From positions 159,698 to 223,697 of the forward strand of contig CALXMR010000001.1 of assembly GCA_944389525.1 (NCBI GenBank): 64,000 nucleotides of DNA, in the 5' to 3' direction. The notes below the pieces were generated by a model. It made no database searches and was not told the origin of the DNA. It saw only the letters and a list, made by a program, of their open reading frames with translations. The DNA is from an uncultured Alphaproteobacteria bacterium (lineage in GTDB: Bacteria > Pseudomonadota > Alphaproteobacteria > Rs-D84). Below, piece after piece: positions 33,874-43,955 of the stretch. Each line of letters begins with the position of its first letter. Positions within the stretch are counted from its first letter, which is position 1. The position numbers were made by a program, and so were the translations under genes.

Positions 33874-34928
33874 TTTTTACACAGTGCGACCAGCACCCCA
33901 ATCAATACGATAAATATCCCCATCACCAACAGAACAAAATCTGTTACGCTGTCAATCATATTTGACAATGACATAAATGCAGACATTGCGATTGCCATCG
34001 CGCCAACCGCCAGTGCGGGCGCAAAACTGGCCCGCCGGCGAAGTAACGATGTGCGCAACAGTATCACCGTACACAACGCCGCCAATATCAGATTCATAAT
34101 CGGGGTTAAAAATCGTGTGGCCAGTTCGGTCAAAACCATCTGGTGTTGTTTTTCTGATGGTGCATCCAGCACAGATTTTACCAGCGTCAATGTCGGTACG
34201 CGCCGCACACGGAACGATGATTCACCTTCTTTGTCGGCAACATTTAAATCCATATCAAAACTGTCAAATGTGCCGGTGGTCAGTGTATCGCCATGCGCCT
34301 GTAATGAACCGTTCGTCATCACAATAGACAGACCCCGCGATGTCGATACCAATTTTCCTTTTTCGGCAAATATTGTGATTGGCGTACTCTGGTCCCGCAT
34401 ATCAGACAACATTACCTGGGACAGGTCGTGTCCTGATACTTTATCGACATACACAACCAATCCGCCGGTCAGTTCTGTGAATGCAGATTCTTGCAATTTC
34501 AGATGTGCCAGCCCATATCGTAAATTCCATTGCGTGCTGTAAAACTGTGCCTGGGTTGTTGGAACAATCCACAGATTTAACACCAGGTGCATTAATGCCA
34601 GCACACCTGCCAGTACCAATGCCGGACGCGCAATTTGTCGCGGCGACAGGCCAGACGCCGCCATAACAGTTATTTCATTGTCGGTTATCAATTTGTTGTA
34701 TACAAATATAATCGCGATAAATGTGACAAATGGTATGATAATAGATACGATAAACGGTATCATTAAAACGGTCAGTCCCAAGAAACTGGTCAATTCAATG
34801 CCGTAATTCAGTAACAACTTCATCATTGACATGATTTGCATCATCCATGCCAATCCCGTCAGCACCAGCAACAGCATTATAAAAATCGCGACCAGTTGAC
34901 GCGAAAAATACCTGTTCAATATTTTCAT
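33870..34928 (-). CDS. lptG: LPS export permease, LptF/LptG family
   Basis: Inner-membrane subunit of the LptB2FG extractor of lipopolysaccharide (352 residues). The first helices (YFSRQLVAIFIMLLLVLTGLAWM and the following two) and the last three helices flank a periplasmic beta-jellyroll domain (about residues 130-255). The segment NKLITDNEITVMAASGLSPRQIA is the conserved cytoplasmic coupling loop. Only one such permease is present; its partner is not in the window, so it could be LptF or LptG. I prefer LptG by its position before lptD. The ATG at 34928 fits the family N-terminus (MKILNRYF). Confidence 0.9.
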   Translation of the reverse strand: MKILNRYFSRQLVAIFIMLLLVLTGLAWMMQIMSMMKLLLNYGIELTSFLGLTVLMIPFIVSIIIPFVTFIAIIFVYNKLITDNEITVMAASGLSPRQIARPALVLAGVLALMHLVLNLWIVPTTQAQFYSTQWNLRYGLAHLKLQESAFTELTGGLVVYVDKVSGHDLSQVMLSDMRDQSTPITIFAEKGKLVSTSRGLSIVMTNGSLQAHGDTLTTGTFDSFDMDLNVADKEGESSFRVRRVPTLTLVKSVLDAPSEKQHQMVLTELATRFLTPIMNLILAALCTVILLRTSLLRRRASFAPALAVGAMAIAMSAFMSLSNMIDSVTDFVLLVMGIFIVLIGVLVALCKK

Positions 34929-35014
34929 ATTTGTCAGTATAAAGCCCAAAACCGATACCGTCAAATATATTTAATAAATATTGCGCGAAATTTTGCAAAT
35001 TTTTCAGATTTTTC

Positions 35015-35042
35015 TTGCATTTACGCGATTCGTGAATATAAT
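35015..35042 (+). promoter_or_regulatory. promoter of nusA-infB
   Basis: TTGCAT (35015-35020) and TATAAT (35037-35042) are 16 bases apart, the same pair as at pnp. The transcript would begin near 35049 and carry a leader of about 88 bases. Confidence 0.65.
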
Positions 35043-35067
35043 AGGGATGTTCTTAAAAGTTTTTTTT

Positions 35068-35096
35068 AAGGGCGGGGTTGCAAGACCCCGCCTTTT
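35068..35096 (+). terminator. GC-rich hairpin in the nusA leader, possible attenuator
   Basis: GGCGGGGT/ACCCCGCC closes a 6-base loop and is followed by TTTT. It lies 40 bases before the nusA start codon and about 20 bases after the predicted transcript start. It has the form of an intrinsic terminator. NusA itself affects pausing and termination, so feedback is possible but is inference. Confidence 0.6.
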
Positions 35097-35136
35097 AAGT
35101 AAAGCAGAAGTACATACACAAATCAGAAGGAGAACT

Positions 35137-36678
35137 ATGATGTCTTTTGTATCGATGCCGCGCCAGGATTTGTTATTGGCAATTGATTCTTTGGCCCAAG
35201 AAAAACAGATAGATCGCGAAATTGTCATTGAATCATTAGAGGCTGCAATTGCCAAAATCGCAAAACATAAATACGGCGAAGAATTTAATATCACGGCCGA
35301 AATAGATCGCAAAAATGGCGCCATTCATGTAAAGCGTCTGTTCGAGGTTATTGAATCCCCTGCATCCAAGGGCGAAGAATACGATGCCAACACGATGTTA
35401 ACGGTTGATGCGGCCAAGAAATATGCCCCCAACCCCCAGGTTGGCGATATGGTCGAAGACCCACTGCCGGAACCAGAATTCGGCCGCATGGCATTCCAAA
35501 CCGCGCGCCAGATTATGACCGCACGCGTTCGCGATGCAGAAAAGGGCCGTCAATACGAAGAATTCAAAGACAATATCGGCGATATCGTCAGTGGTGTTGT
35601 TAAACGCATTGAATTCGGCAATGTATTCGTTGACATCAATGGCAAGGCCGAAGGCTATATCAAGGGTTCTGAATTAATCCCGGGTGAACGCCTGGCGGTT
35701 GGTGATCGTGTGCGTGCACTGATTATGGATGTTGCGCGTTCGAATTCTGGGCCGCAAATATTCCTGACGCGTACGCATCCGATGTTTATGGAAAAATTGT
35801 TTGTCCAAGAAGTACCCGAAATTTACGAAGGGGTTATTAAAATTAAATCTGTGGCCCGTGCCCCCGGCAGTCACGCAAAAATCGCCGTTGAAACCCAAGA
35901 TCCGTCCATCGATGCAGTTGGTATGACGGTGGGTATCAAGGGTACGCGTATCCAGCCGGTTATCAACGAATGTCACGGCGAAAAAATCGATGTTATTTTG
36001 TATTCAGATGACCCGGCGGTATTTATCGTTAACGCTATGCAGCCGGCCAAGGTTGCAAAAATCATTGTTGACGAAGATACGCGCACTGCGGCGGTTGTTG
36101 TTAACGAAGATCAACAGTCATTGGCAATCGGACGCCGTGGCCAAAATGTGCGTTTGGCGTCACAATTAACTGGCTGGAACATCGATGTCATGAACGAGGC
36201 CGAAGAACAAGAACGGCGCGCCAAAGAAGTCAAAGAAAAAACAGAATTGTTTATCCGTGGCTTGGATGTGGATGAAATGTTGGCGCACTTGCTGATTACC
36301 GAAGGGTTCCGCTCTATCGAAGAAATCGCCTTTGTTGACATTGGCGAACTGGAATCTATCCAGGGCTTTAATGCCGAACTGGCGACCGAATTACAAAATC
36401 GCGCACGGGCGTATCTGGAAAAACAAGAACAAGAATACAAAGATGCCGGTCATAAACTGGGCATGTCAGATGACTTGTTGAACTTTGACTTTATAAAACG
36501 GCCGGTTATAATGCAATTGGGTAACGCCGGAATAAAGTCATTAAATGACTTGGCAGATTTGGCGACCGATGAACTGATTGAAATTGTCGGCGAAGACACG
36601 ATGAGTCCGCGTCTGGCCGGTCGTGTTATTATGAAGGCGCGCGAACTGGCGTATGGCATAACCCAGGGCGAAGAATAA
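35137..36678 (+). CDS. nusA: transcription termination/antitermination factor NusA
   Basis: RNA polymerase-associated factor that controls pausing, termination and antitermination. The protein is 513 residues. The N-terminal domain (residues 1-130) is followed by S1 (GDIVSGVVKRIEFGNVFVDI). Next come KH1 and KH2 (AGxRGxRI-like VGIKGTRIQPVINE and AIGRRGQNVRLASQL). C-terminal helix-hairpin-helix/acidic repeats end the protein. The ATG at 35137 follows GAAGGAG; the 35140 ATG is also possible. Upstream open sequence to 34981 is leader, not protein. The rimP gene that usually precedes nusA is missing. Confidence 0.97.
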   Translation: MMSFVSMPRQDLLLAIDSLAQEKQIDREIVIESLEAAIAKIAKHKYGEEFNITAEIDRKNGAIHVKRLFEVIESPASKGEEYDANTMLTVDAAKKYAPNPQVGDMVEDPLPEPEFGRMAFQTARQIMTARVRDAEKGRQYEEFKDNIGDIVSGVVKRIEFGNVFVDINGKAEGYIKGSELIPGERLAVGDRVRALIMDVARSNSGPQIFLTRTHPMFMEKLFVQEVPEIYEGVIKIKSVARAPGSHAKIAVETQDPSIDAVGMTVGIKGTRIQPVINECHGEKIDVILYSDDPAVFIVNAMQPAKVAKIIVDEDTRTAAVVVNEDQQSLAIGRRGQNVRLASQLTGWNIDVMNEAEEQERRAKEVKEKTELFIRGLDVDEMLAHLLITEGFRSIEEIAFVDIGELESIQGFNAELATELQNRARAYLEKQEQEYKDAGHKLGMSDDLLNFDFIKRPVIMQLGNAGIKSLNDLADLATDELIEIVGEDTMSPRLAGRVIMKARELAYGITQGEE

Positions 36679-36716
36679 AAAAATAAAACTATAATATGTT
36701 GAACTAAGGTTGAAAT

Positions 36717-39125
36717 ATGGCGACATTAACACTTGGAAAATCTGTGACAATTGATCAGGTGGCCAGCAAAAAGGGCGATGCGGTGTTCGTTGAACGCCGC
36801 CGCCGTGTTGTTGCCCCTGGCAGCAAGGAACTGCGTGAAGAACCGGTTACGCCGGCTGCATCGCATAATGCGGCTGATGAAAAATTGCGTGCCGTTTTGG
36901 CTGCGGCCCGTGCCCGTGAAGAAGAACGCAAGCAGCGTGCCGCCGCAGAAGAGGCCGCCCGTGCCGCCCGTGCCGCAGAAATTGAACGCGAAAATCGTGA
37001 ATACGAACAGGTCAAAGAACAATTGGCCGCCCGCGAAAACAATGTCGCCACATCTGATGCGTCTGGCGCAGATACTGAAAAACCGGTCGCCACACCGAAA
37101 AAGCAATTCACAAATTCGTCCATCGCACGCAATCGTCAAAATCGCGATGACGATGATGGGGATGCATCTGTATCTGGGCGTCCGTCAAAGTTCGGCAATT
37201 CAAAGAAAGATTTTAAAAAGCCTGGGAAAATATCGCTGCACGACATTGTGATTGGTGGCGATGATGACGATGATGAAATTGGACTGCGTGGTGCAAATCG
37301 CCGCCGGTCCGAAGCGTCATTGAAACGTTTTCGGGAAAAAGCGCGCGCGATATTCACTGCACCGCAACGGGTTGAACATGTTGTCACACTGGGTGACACA
37401 ATCACCGTCAAGGATTTGGCGGCCGCCATGGCGGAAAAGGTTGGCAATGTTATCAAAAAACTGATGGAAATGGGCATGATGGTGTCCCAGAACCAGTCTA
37501 TTGATGCCGACACTGCGGAACTGATTGCCAGTGAATTCGGGGCCAAGGTAAAGCGTGTGGATGTAAAACCGTACGCCGATCAATTGGAACGCGAACCAAC
37601 CCCAGAAAATATGCAGCCGCGTTCACCAGTTGTGACGGTTGTGGGTCATGTTGATCATGGTAAAACATCATTGCTGGATGCGTTTCGTCATGCGAATGTT
37701 GCCGCCCGCGAAGCCGGTGGTATAACCCAACATGTTTCCGCGTACGAGGTCAAGACAAAATCTGGTGCGATGATAACATTCCTGGATACCCCTGGTCACG
37801 AAACATTTACAGCGATGCGTGCGCGTGGTGCCCAGATGGCAGATATTGTTGTATTGGTGGTTGCGGCGAATGATTCCATCATGCCCCAGACTATCGAGGC
37901 GATTAATCACATTCGTGCGGCAAATGTTCCGTTTATCGTTGCGATTAACAAAATTGATTTACCAGATGCAGACCCGATGCGCGTTAAAACAGACCTGTTA
38001 CAGCAAGAGGTCCAGGTCGAAGAAATGGGTGGCGATGTCCAATGCGTAGAAATTTCGGCAACGAAACATATTGGTCTGGAAAAACTAGAAGAAGCAATTT
38101 TATTACAAGCCGGAATAATGGACCTGCGCGCGGATCCAGATATGCCTGCGGTTGCCTATGTGGTAGAGGCAAAAATGGAACGCGGTCTGGGGGCGGTTGC
38201 AACAGTATTAATCCGCCAGGGCACATTAAAAATTGGCGATGTGTTCGTTGTTGGTGAAACATTTGGTCGTGTACGCGGATTGGTAAATTCGGCCGGTGAA
38301 CGTGTAAAGTCTGTCAAACCGGGCCAGCCGATTGTTGTTTTGGGGTTGAATGCTGTGCCGAATGCGGGCGATGAATTGCGTGTCATGGAAACCGAAGCGC
38401 AGGCACGCGAAGTCGCCGCATATCGTGTACAAAAGGCCAAAGACAAGGCAAATGCGGTGAAACGCTCGTCTCTGGAAGAATTATTTGCGCGCCGCGATGA
38501 AAACAAAAAATTGGTACTGCCAATCGTATTGCGTGCTGATGTCCAGGGCAGTGTAGAGGCAATTACCGATATGCTGCGTGGTATTAACACGGACAAGGTT
38601 GGTGTGGATATTTTGTCCGCGGGTGTTGGCCAAATTACCGAAGGTGATATTCGCCTGGCGTCTGCATCGGGTGCAATAATAATTGCATTTAATGTGCGCG
38701 CAGATTCTGCCGTGCGCGATATGGCGCGTGGTGCGGGTGTTGATATCCGCTATCACAGTGTGGTGTATCGTATCACGGACGAGGTCAAAGAAATCTTGGC
38801 CGGCAAGTTGGCCCCAGAAAGAAAAGAAAACTTTATTGGATACGCCGATGTTATCGCATTGTTCACAGTGGGCAAGGGCACACGCGTTGCCGGATGCCGT
38901 GTATCCGAAGGGGTGATTAAAAAGGATGCCTTTGTCCGTTTGTTGCGCAACAATGTTGTGATATACGATGGCAAGATTGGCGAACTGCGCCGTGAAAAGA
39001 ACGAGGTCAAAGAAGTATCTGGGGCGGGCGTTGAATTCGGTATGTCGTTTGATAAATATAACGATTTGAAAGAAGGCGACCGTGTCGAATGTTACGAGGT
39101 CGAAGAAATTCGTGCCAAGTTATAA
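36717..39125 (+). CDS. infB: translation initiation factor IF-2
   Basis: GTPase that brings fMet-tRNA to the 30S subunit. The protein is 802 residues. The N-terminal region is a long charged, Ala/Arg/Glu-rich helical stretch (about residues 55-105), then an IF2-N domain. The G domain has [14 protein letters not shown] near residues 311-324, DTPGHETF and NKID. Two beta-barrel domains and the fMet-tRNA-binding C-domain follow. It begins 38 bases after nusA. YlxR, often between them, is absent, as is rbfA after it. A strong terminator follows. Confidence 0.98.
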   Translation: MATLTLGKSVTIDQVASKKGDAVFVERRRRVVAPGSKELREEPVTPAASHNAADEKLRAVLAAARAREEERKQRAAAEEAARAARAAEIERENREYEQVKEQLAARENNVATSDASGADTEKPVATPKKQFTNSSIARNRQNRDDDDGDASVSGRPSKFGNSKKDFKKPGKISLHDIVIGGDDDDDEIGLRGANRRRSEASLKRFREKARAIFTAPQRVEHVVTLGDTITVKDLAAAMAEKVGNVIKKLMEMGMMVSQNQSIDADTAELIASEFGAKVKRVDVKPYADQLEREPTPENMQPRSPVVTVVGHVDHGKTSLLDAFRHANVAAREAGGITQHVSAYEVKTKSGAMITFLDTPGHETFTAMRARGAQMADIVVLVVAANDSIMPQTIEAINHIRAANVPFIVAINKIDLPDADPMRVKTDLLQQEVQVEEMGGDVQCVEISATKHIGLEKLEEAILLQAGIMDLRADPDMPAVAYVVEAKMERGLGAVATVLIRQGTLKIGDVFVVGETFGRVRGLVNSAGERVKSVKPGQPIVVLGLNAVPNAGDELRVMETEAQAREVAAYRVQKAKDKANAVKRSSLEELFARRDENKKLVLPIVLRADVQGSVEAITDMLRGINTDKVGVDILSAGVGQITEGDIRLASASGAIIIAFNVRADSAVRDMARGAGVDIRYHSVVYRITDEVKEILAGKLAPERKENFIGYADVIALFTVGKGTRVAGCRVSEGVIKKDAFVRLLRNNVVIYDGKIGELRREKNEVKEVSGAGVEFGMSFDKYNDLKEGDRVECYEVEEIRAKL

Positions 39126-39135
39126 TTGTTCACAA

Positions 39136-39169
39136 AATAAAAAATCCCGGCAATTGCCGGGATTTTTTG
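39136..39169. terminator. bidirectional terminator between infB and der
   Basis: AATCCCGGCAA/TTGCCGGGATT is preceded by A and followed by TTTTT (hairpin 39143-39164). It serves convergent infB and der. Confidence 0.9.
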
Positions 39170-39190
39170 TGATCATGGATTGATAATATA

Positions 39191-40522
39191 TCAATCAAAT
39201 GGATTATCTTCTTTTTTATATTCTATTACAATTGGCAAGTGTTCCCATTTTAATTCAGATGCCAACCCGCGGCGCAGGTAACGCGTATATGATTCTGGGA
39301 TATCGGATGCACCGCCAACATTTATTGTAATTTTCATTGGGTGCCGCCCTGTCTGGCGCGCAAATTTTATTTTCATCGGGCGTTTCAGTCGCGACATTGG
39401 TGGTTGACGTGCATCAATCAATTTTTCAACAATTCTATTAATCAAACTGGTCGGTGCATCGGTATTTGATGTATCCCACTGTTCGTATATCCGGCGCATC
39501 ATATTGCGCACACCTGTGCCAGTCTCGGCAGATATTGCCAGTATCATTGGTTTTATAATTTGATGAAATGAATTTGTAAATTGATGTTTTAATTTCAATA
39601 ATTTTTCATCGCGAATTTCTGGTTCGACTAAATCCCATTTGTTTAATGCAACGCATAATATTTTACCTGCATCATATACACGCGCGGCAATCCCCAGTGC
39701 CTGGTTTTCAATATTGCGCGTGGCATCCACGACCAAGATAACAACATCCGTCTTGTCAATCGCGTCCAATGATTTTAACGCCGACAGCGTTTCTACATCA
39801 TCGCGCACACCCGCCTTGCGGCGCAGGCCGGCCGTATCCATCAGTATAATATCGCGGCCATAAAAATTGGTTGGAATTTTCACCGTATCCCGCGTGACAC
39901 CTGGGGCATCCATAACAATCTGGCGCGTGTGGCCCAATATGCGATTAACCAGTGTTGATTTTCCAACATTTGGTTGCCCCATTATTGCGATTTTTAATTT
40001 TTTATCTGGTGTTGTTGTGGTGGCAACATCTGGCTTGTCGCCGGCGATTTTGTCCATAAATGCATATATCTCGTCCAGGCCGGTTTTATGTTCGGCCGAA
40101 ATCATAACAGGTGCGCCAAATCCCAACTTATAGAATTCGTGTGTGTCCGCCATTCTGCGCCCAGATTCAGACTTGTTCACCAACAGCAGTACCGCCGCGC
40201 GTGTCTTGCGCCGCACCATACGCGCCCATTCCGTGTCCATTGGGGTTAATCCCACGCGTCCGTCAACCACAAACAATACCGCGTCTGCGGTGGCGATTGC
40301 ATCAATTGCCATATCTGTTGAATTTTTAGCGATACCATTGCGCGCGTTTTCCAATCCGGCGGTATCAAATACCGTCCACGGACGCGCACGCACTGTGCCA
40401 CTGATTGTGTCGCGCGTAACACCGGGTCGATCATGCACCAGTGCATCGCGCGTCCCCGTCAGCGCGTTAAACAATGTTGATTTTCCCGTATTCGGGCGAC
40501 CGGCAATTGCTATCTTTAACAT
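39191..40522 (-). CDS. der: ribosome biogenesis GTPase Der
   Basis: Double GTPase needed for 50S subunit assembly. The protein is 443 residues. The first G domain has GRPNTGKSTLFNAL near residues 8-21 and DTAGL near 54. The second has GQPNVGKSTLVNRIL near residues 179-193, DTAGLRRK and NKWDL. A C-terminal KH-like domain follows. In E. coli, der follows yfgM and bamB; here those two genes lie 2.7 kb away (43285-44681), so the cluster is partly kept. Confidence 0.97.
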   Translation of the reverse strand: MLKIAIAGRPNTGKSTLFNALTGTRDALVHDRPGVTRDTISGTVRARPWTVFDTAGLENARNGIAKNSTDMAIDAIATADAVLFVVDGRVGLTPMDTEWARMVRRKTRAAVLLLVNKSESGRRMADTHEFYKLGFGAPVMISAEHKTGLDEIYAFMDKIAGDKPDVATTTTPDKKLKIAIMGQPNVGKSTLVNRILGHTRQIVMDAPGVTRDTVKIPTNFYGRDIILMDTAGLRRKAGVRDDVETLSALKSLDAIDKTDVVILVVDATRNIENQALGIAARVYDAGKILCVALNKWDLVEPEIRDEKLLKLKHQFTNSFHQIIKPMILAISAETGTGVRNMMRRIYEQWDTSNTDAPTSLINRIVEKLIDARQPPMSRLKRPMKIKFARQTGRHPMKITINVGGASDIPESYTRYLRRGLASELKWEHLPIVIEYKKEDNPFD

Positions 40523-40588
40523 AACTTTTTTCCATTGATTTTTTGTAATTATAAAGCAAAAATATAAATAATCAAATGGGGGCGTAAA

Positions 40589-41185
40589 ATGATGCAGAAA
40601 TTTAAAAACGGCTTAAAACATATTCGCGATGTTCTGATTAATCCAAAGCGGTATTTTACCAAGATTGTTGCCGATGGCAATATGGAAGAATCTATGTTCA
40701 AGGCGTTTATATACGGTTTGTTGGGCGGATGCTTGGTATTATTGTTGCACTTGATTGGTGGGGCGACAATTACAATTGGTTCGGTATTTACCGCGATAAT
40801 AATTGTTCCGGTATTGGCGGTTGCGTTATTGTTCGTGATGGGCGGACTGATGATGTTGGTATCTGAAATTACGGGTGGTGAACGCGATTGGGAAATCGCG
40901 ATAAAGGGACTGGCATCTGTATTCTTTATTTATCCAGTTGTATTGGTATTGAATGCGTTGGCGTTTAATTGTACATCGATGTGGATAATCAGTTTATTGG
41001 TTGATGTGTATGTATTGTTCTTGTTCTATAACATTGCGGTATATTGCATGCGTGGTCGGCGCACAAATGTGATAATTGTAATCAGTGTACTGGCGTTGTT
41101 CTTGGCAACTGTATATGCCACAGATTACCGCATTGGTTGGTTCATGTTAAAGAATACCAGTGCGACATTGGCATGTTTGCTGTAA
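40589..41185 (+). CDS. Yip1-domain-like integral membrane protein
   Basis: 198 residues with about five hydrophobic helices, beginning near residue 38 (AFIYGLLGGCLVLLLHLIGG). The layout resembles bacterial Yip1-domain proteins of unknown function: a cytoplasmic N-terminal stretch with LINPKRYFTKI, then closely spaced helices and a short C-terminus. The start at 40589 (two successive ATG codons) has GGGGGCG upstream. It is a single gene with no clear partner. The assignment to the family is moderate; membrane location is secure. Confidence 0.65.
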   Translation: MMQKFKNGLKHIRDVLINPKRYFTKIVADGNMEESMFKAFIYGLLGGCLVLLLHLIGGATITIGSVFTAIIIVPVLAVALLFVMGGLMMLVSEITGGERDWEIAIKGLASVFFIYPVVLVLNALAFNCTSMWIISLLVDVYVLFLFYNIAVYCMRGRRTNVIIVISVLALFLATVYATDYRIGWFMLKNTSATLACLL

Positions 41186-41204
41186 CCAGTTGTCAACAGT
41201 AATT

Positions 41205-42305
41205 CTAGATTGTTAAACGCAAACCGGCGGCAACGAACGGTGTTTCAGTCGTCATGCCGGTTGACACCCACAGGTCGACATTTTCGCTGTATTTATACCG
41301 GAATGACGCAATTGCCGTATGATCCATATAATCATCGATATCGCGATTCCAAATACCTGTATCAGAAAAAATGTATGTCAGCGATATACTGTAATTCAAT
41401 ATATCATAACTGACCCCGGTGCCGACCGCCAGACCATCTGAGACCGGGCCGATTGGGTCATCATCATAAATCACGCGCGCGGTCAGTCCCCACATCCAAC
41501 TGTTATACTGTAAATTCATGCCCCCAGATATTTGGGCGCGCCAATCTGCATTCACGCGTGGGGTATATGCATCTGTGCGATAGTTGTCTGGGTGTGACAT
41601 GAATGATGCACCGAACGCGTACGCTGTTTTAACCTTGCCCGATGGGCGGCGAATTTTTATCCCCGCGTCCAGTGCATAATCATAATCATCTGTTATCCCA
41701 GACGCCGACAGTCCATATTGCGCCCCGTTTAACTGTACCGTGGCCAGGTTCATGCGTAATGCCGACCGCCCTGTGGTCAGTGTTGTGTCTGAAATCACCG
41801 GGCCGTTTGGGTGAATCTTTTTATAAAACAACGGTTTGTCATTCACGCGCAGTCCCCCAACATCGGGTAAACCAACACCCAGTTTGCGCGCAATAGAATC
41901 TGTAAATCCAACCTCCATACGGCCATAGTTTTTATTTTGCCAGAATGCAAAACCTTCGCGCATGAATTTATCTTCGTCCACCGCCGCGGCATCAATTGCA
42001 TAGACCGCGCCAAACGAATTTGTATTGGTGGCGCGCCAGGTCGCCTCGCCCCGAATGCGCCAATCGCCAATAAAATCAGGTGTTTCAAAATCTGGTTCCA
42101 GTATTCCTGCGGTGCCATATCCGTTTATTTTTAATCTGAATTTTTCGCCATTATATTGCAACGCACGCGCCGCCGCGCCTGGTAAATCAGATATTAATTG
42201 CGCCAATGTTGTCGCAGACAGTGTCCATGCATTGGCCGCATCTGATACAAACACAATACCCCCAAATACCGCCAGTGTTACACACGATTGTTTAAACAGA
42301 TTCAT
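41205..42305 (-). CDS. outer-membrane porin-like beta-barrel protein
   Basis: 366 residues with a signal peptide (CVTLAVFGGIVFVSDAANA). The body has alternating polar/aromatic strands typical of porins (FRLKINGYGTAGIL, GDWRIRGEATWRAT, YGRMEVGFTDS). It ends in VDLWVSTGMTTETPFVAAGLRLTI, an amphipathic final strand. The GRMEVGFTD segment resembles trimeric Gram-negative porins. I choose ATG 42305 because it starts the signal peptide; the frame extends upstream into rpoH. It starts 4 bases after rpoH ends, so the two may be co-transcribed, which is uncommon. Confidence 0.8.
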   Translation of the reverse strand: MNLFKQSCVTLAVFGGIVFVSDAANAWTLSATTLAQLISDLPGAAARALQYNGEKFRLKINGYGTAGILEPDFETPDFIGDWRIRGEATWRATNTNSFGAVYAIDAAAVDEDKFMREGFAFWQNKNYGRMEVGFTDSIARKLGVGLPDVGGLRVNDKPLFYKKIHPNGPVISDTTLTTGRSALRMNLATVQLNGAQYGLSASGITDDYDYALDAGIKIRRPSGKVKTAYAFGASFMSHPDNYRTDAYTPRVNADWRAQISGGMNLQYNSWMWGLTARVIYDDDPIGPVSDGLAVGTGVSYDILNYSISLTYIFSDTGIWNRDIDDYMDHTAIASFRYKYSENVDLWVSTGMTTETPFVAAGLRLTI

Positions 42306-42309
42306 GATA

Positions 42310-43218
42310 TTATCCTTGGGCTTCGGCCAAAATTGCATCGCGCAGTTTTTTATATGCGCGTTCTTCGATTTGGCGCACGCGTTCGCGTGATATTCCATAT
42401 TTTTGTGACAATGATTCCAGCGTCAACGCCGGGTCCGACAGACGCCGCGCAACCAAGATTTCCCGGTCGCGCGCCGGCAATTCGTCCAGATGCCGGCGCA
42501 ACAATTCATAACCACGCCGGCGAAATTCCATTTGTTCCATATTATCCTGGATACTGTTTTTTTCGTCCGGCATATTGGACAGAATATCGCGCGCATCGTC
42601 ATCGCTGTGCGCGGGCGCATTCAGTGACACATCACGCGCAGACATTCGCGTTGACATACGCCGCACATCGTTTTCTGGCACATTCAGGTAATCGGCAATT
42701 TGTTTTGTCTGGTCATCTGACAGATTGCCATCCATTATACCCAACGCGCGCCGTGCCCGTGCCAGGTTAAAGAAGACCCGCTTTTGATTTGCCGATGTTC
42801 CAATTTTAACAATGGACCAGTTTTGCAAAATTGTTTCATAAATTTCCGCGCGTATCCAGAACATCGCGTATGTAGAAAAACGAAAGCCCTTTTCTGGGTC
42901 GAATTTTTGCAACGCCTGCATCAGCCCCATATTGCCACTGGCAATTAAATCACCAAATGGCACACCATAATTACGAAAGTCATACGCCACCGACACCACC
43001 ATGCGCAGATGACTGGCCACCAGTTTTTCAGCCGCGGCCGCGTCATGTTCGCGCGTCCATTTTGTCGCGTATTCATATTCTTCGGATGCCGACAGAATCG
43101 GTATTTTTTGTACATTTTGGATATATTGTGCCAGACTGGTTTCGTCATTCACCCCGCGGGCGGCAACCAGGTTGGAATTTTGTACAGTTGGTAAAGCGTT
43201 CTTGATTTGCTTTTTCAT
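42310..43218 (-). CDS. rpoH: heat-shock sigma factor RpoH (sigma-32)
   Basis: Directs RNA polymerase to heat-shock promoters. The protein is 302 residues. Region 2 contains ASHLRMVVSVAYDFRNYG and GNMGLMQALQKFDPEKGFRFSTYAMFWIRAEI. The RpoH box appears as QKRVFFNLARAR. Region 4 has LTLESLSQKYGISRERVRQIEERA. Alphaproteobacteria often carry one or more RpoH proteins. It is followed by the porin gene. Confidence 0.95.
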   Translation of the reverse strand: MKKQIKNALPTVQNSNLVAARGVNDETSLAQYIQNVQKIPILSASEEYEYATKWTREHDAAAAEKLVASHLRMVVSVAYDFRNYGVPFGDLIASGNMGLMQALQKFDPEKGFRFSTYAMFWIRAEIYETILQNWSIVKIGTSANQKRVFFNLARARRALGIMDGNLSDDQTKQIADYLNVPENDVRRMSTRMSARDVSLNAPAHSDDDARDILSNMPDEKNSIQDNMEQMEFRRRGYELLRRHLDELPARDREILVARRLSDPALTLESLSQKYGISRERVRQIEERAYKKLRDAILAEAQG

Positions 43219-43284
43219 AACTTTTATAGTATAGCAATAAATTAAGATTTATCAAGACACCATATTAAAACAGGAGATTTTTCC

Positions 43285-43935
43285 ATGGCATCTATTTTGG
43301 AAAGAAATAAAAAAATTGCACAAAAGAAAAAAACACGCGAAGAATACGCCGAAGACGCCCTGTATCGCGAGGTTTGGGAAGAAGTAAACAACGAAAAAAC
43401 AATGGCGTTCGTCAAGAAATATTCCCGATACATTATCGCGGTGGCATTGGGTATACTGATTATCACAACCGCGATTGTTATTGGTGTACGCACATATCGG
43501 GCGCATCGTGTGGCGGTGGCCGAAACATATGAAACGGCAATAAATAAAATGGATGCCAATATGCTGAATTCGGTCGCAGAAAACGCCGGTGGTGCCACGG
43601 GTGATTTGGCATTGTTCCAGGCATATTTGCTGGATAATGATATAAACAAACTGGAACAGTTGGCCACAGACGGTGATACGCGTGATCTGCGCGATTTGGC
43701 CCGTGTGCACATTGTTGGACTGCGTGGGGACGATATGACGGCCGCCGCGGTCGAAGATTATCTGTCGCCCTTGGACACCAAGCAGTCGCCGTATTATTAC
43801 ACCAGTCGTCTGATGGTGGCGCAAAAATATCTGGCCGATGGGAATCGTAATATGGCGAATAAATGGCTGGATGTGATTATAAATGATGCAGATGCACCTG
43901 CGTCTATTTCGGCCGCCGCACAAACATTACGATAA
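43285..43935 (+). CDS. YfgM-like membrane-anchored TPR protein
   Basis: 216 residues. A charged cytoplasmic N-terminus (residues 1-40, with RNKKIAQKKKTREEYAEDA) is followed by one membrane helix (YIIAVALGILIITTAIVIGV) and a helical periplasmic domain. This matches the TPR_21 / YfgM type, an ancillary chaperone of the SecYEG and BamB neighbourhood. It is followed after 20 bases by a BamB-like lipoprotein, as in many proteobacteria, which supports the call. Confidence 0.75.
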   Translation: MASILERNKKIAQKKKTREEYAEDALYREVWEEVNNEKTMAFVKKYSRYIIAVALGILIITTAIVIGVRTYRAHRVAVAETYETAINKMDANMLNSVAENAGGATGDLALFQAYLLDNDINKLEQLATDGDTRDLRDLARVHIVGLRGDDMTAAAVEDYLSPLDTKQSPYYYTSRLMVAQKYLADGNRNMANKWLDVIINDADAPASISAAAQTLR

Positions 43936-43955
43936 TATAAACAAGGGAACGCATC

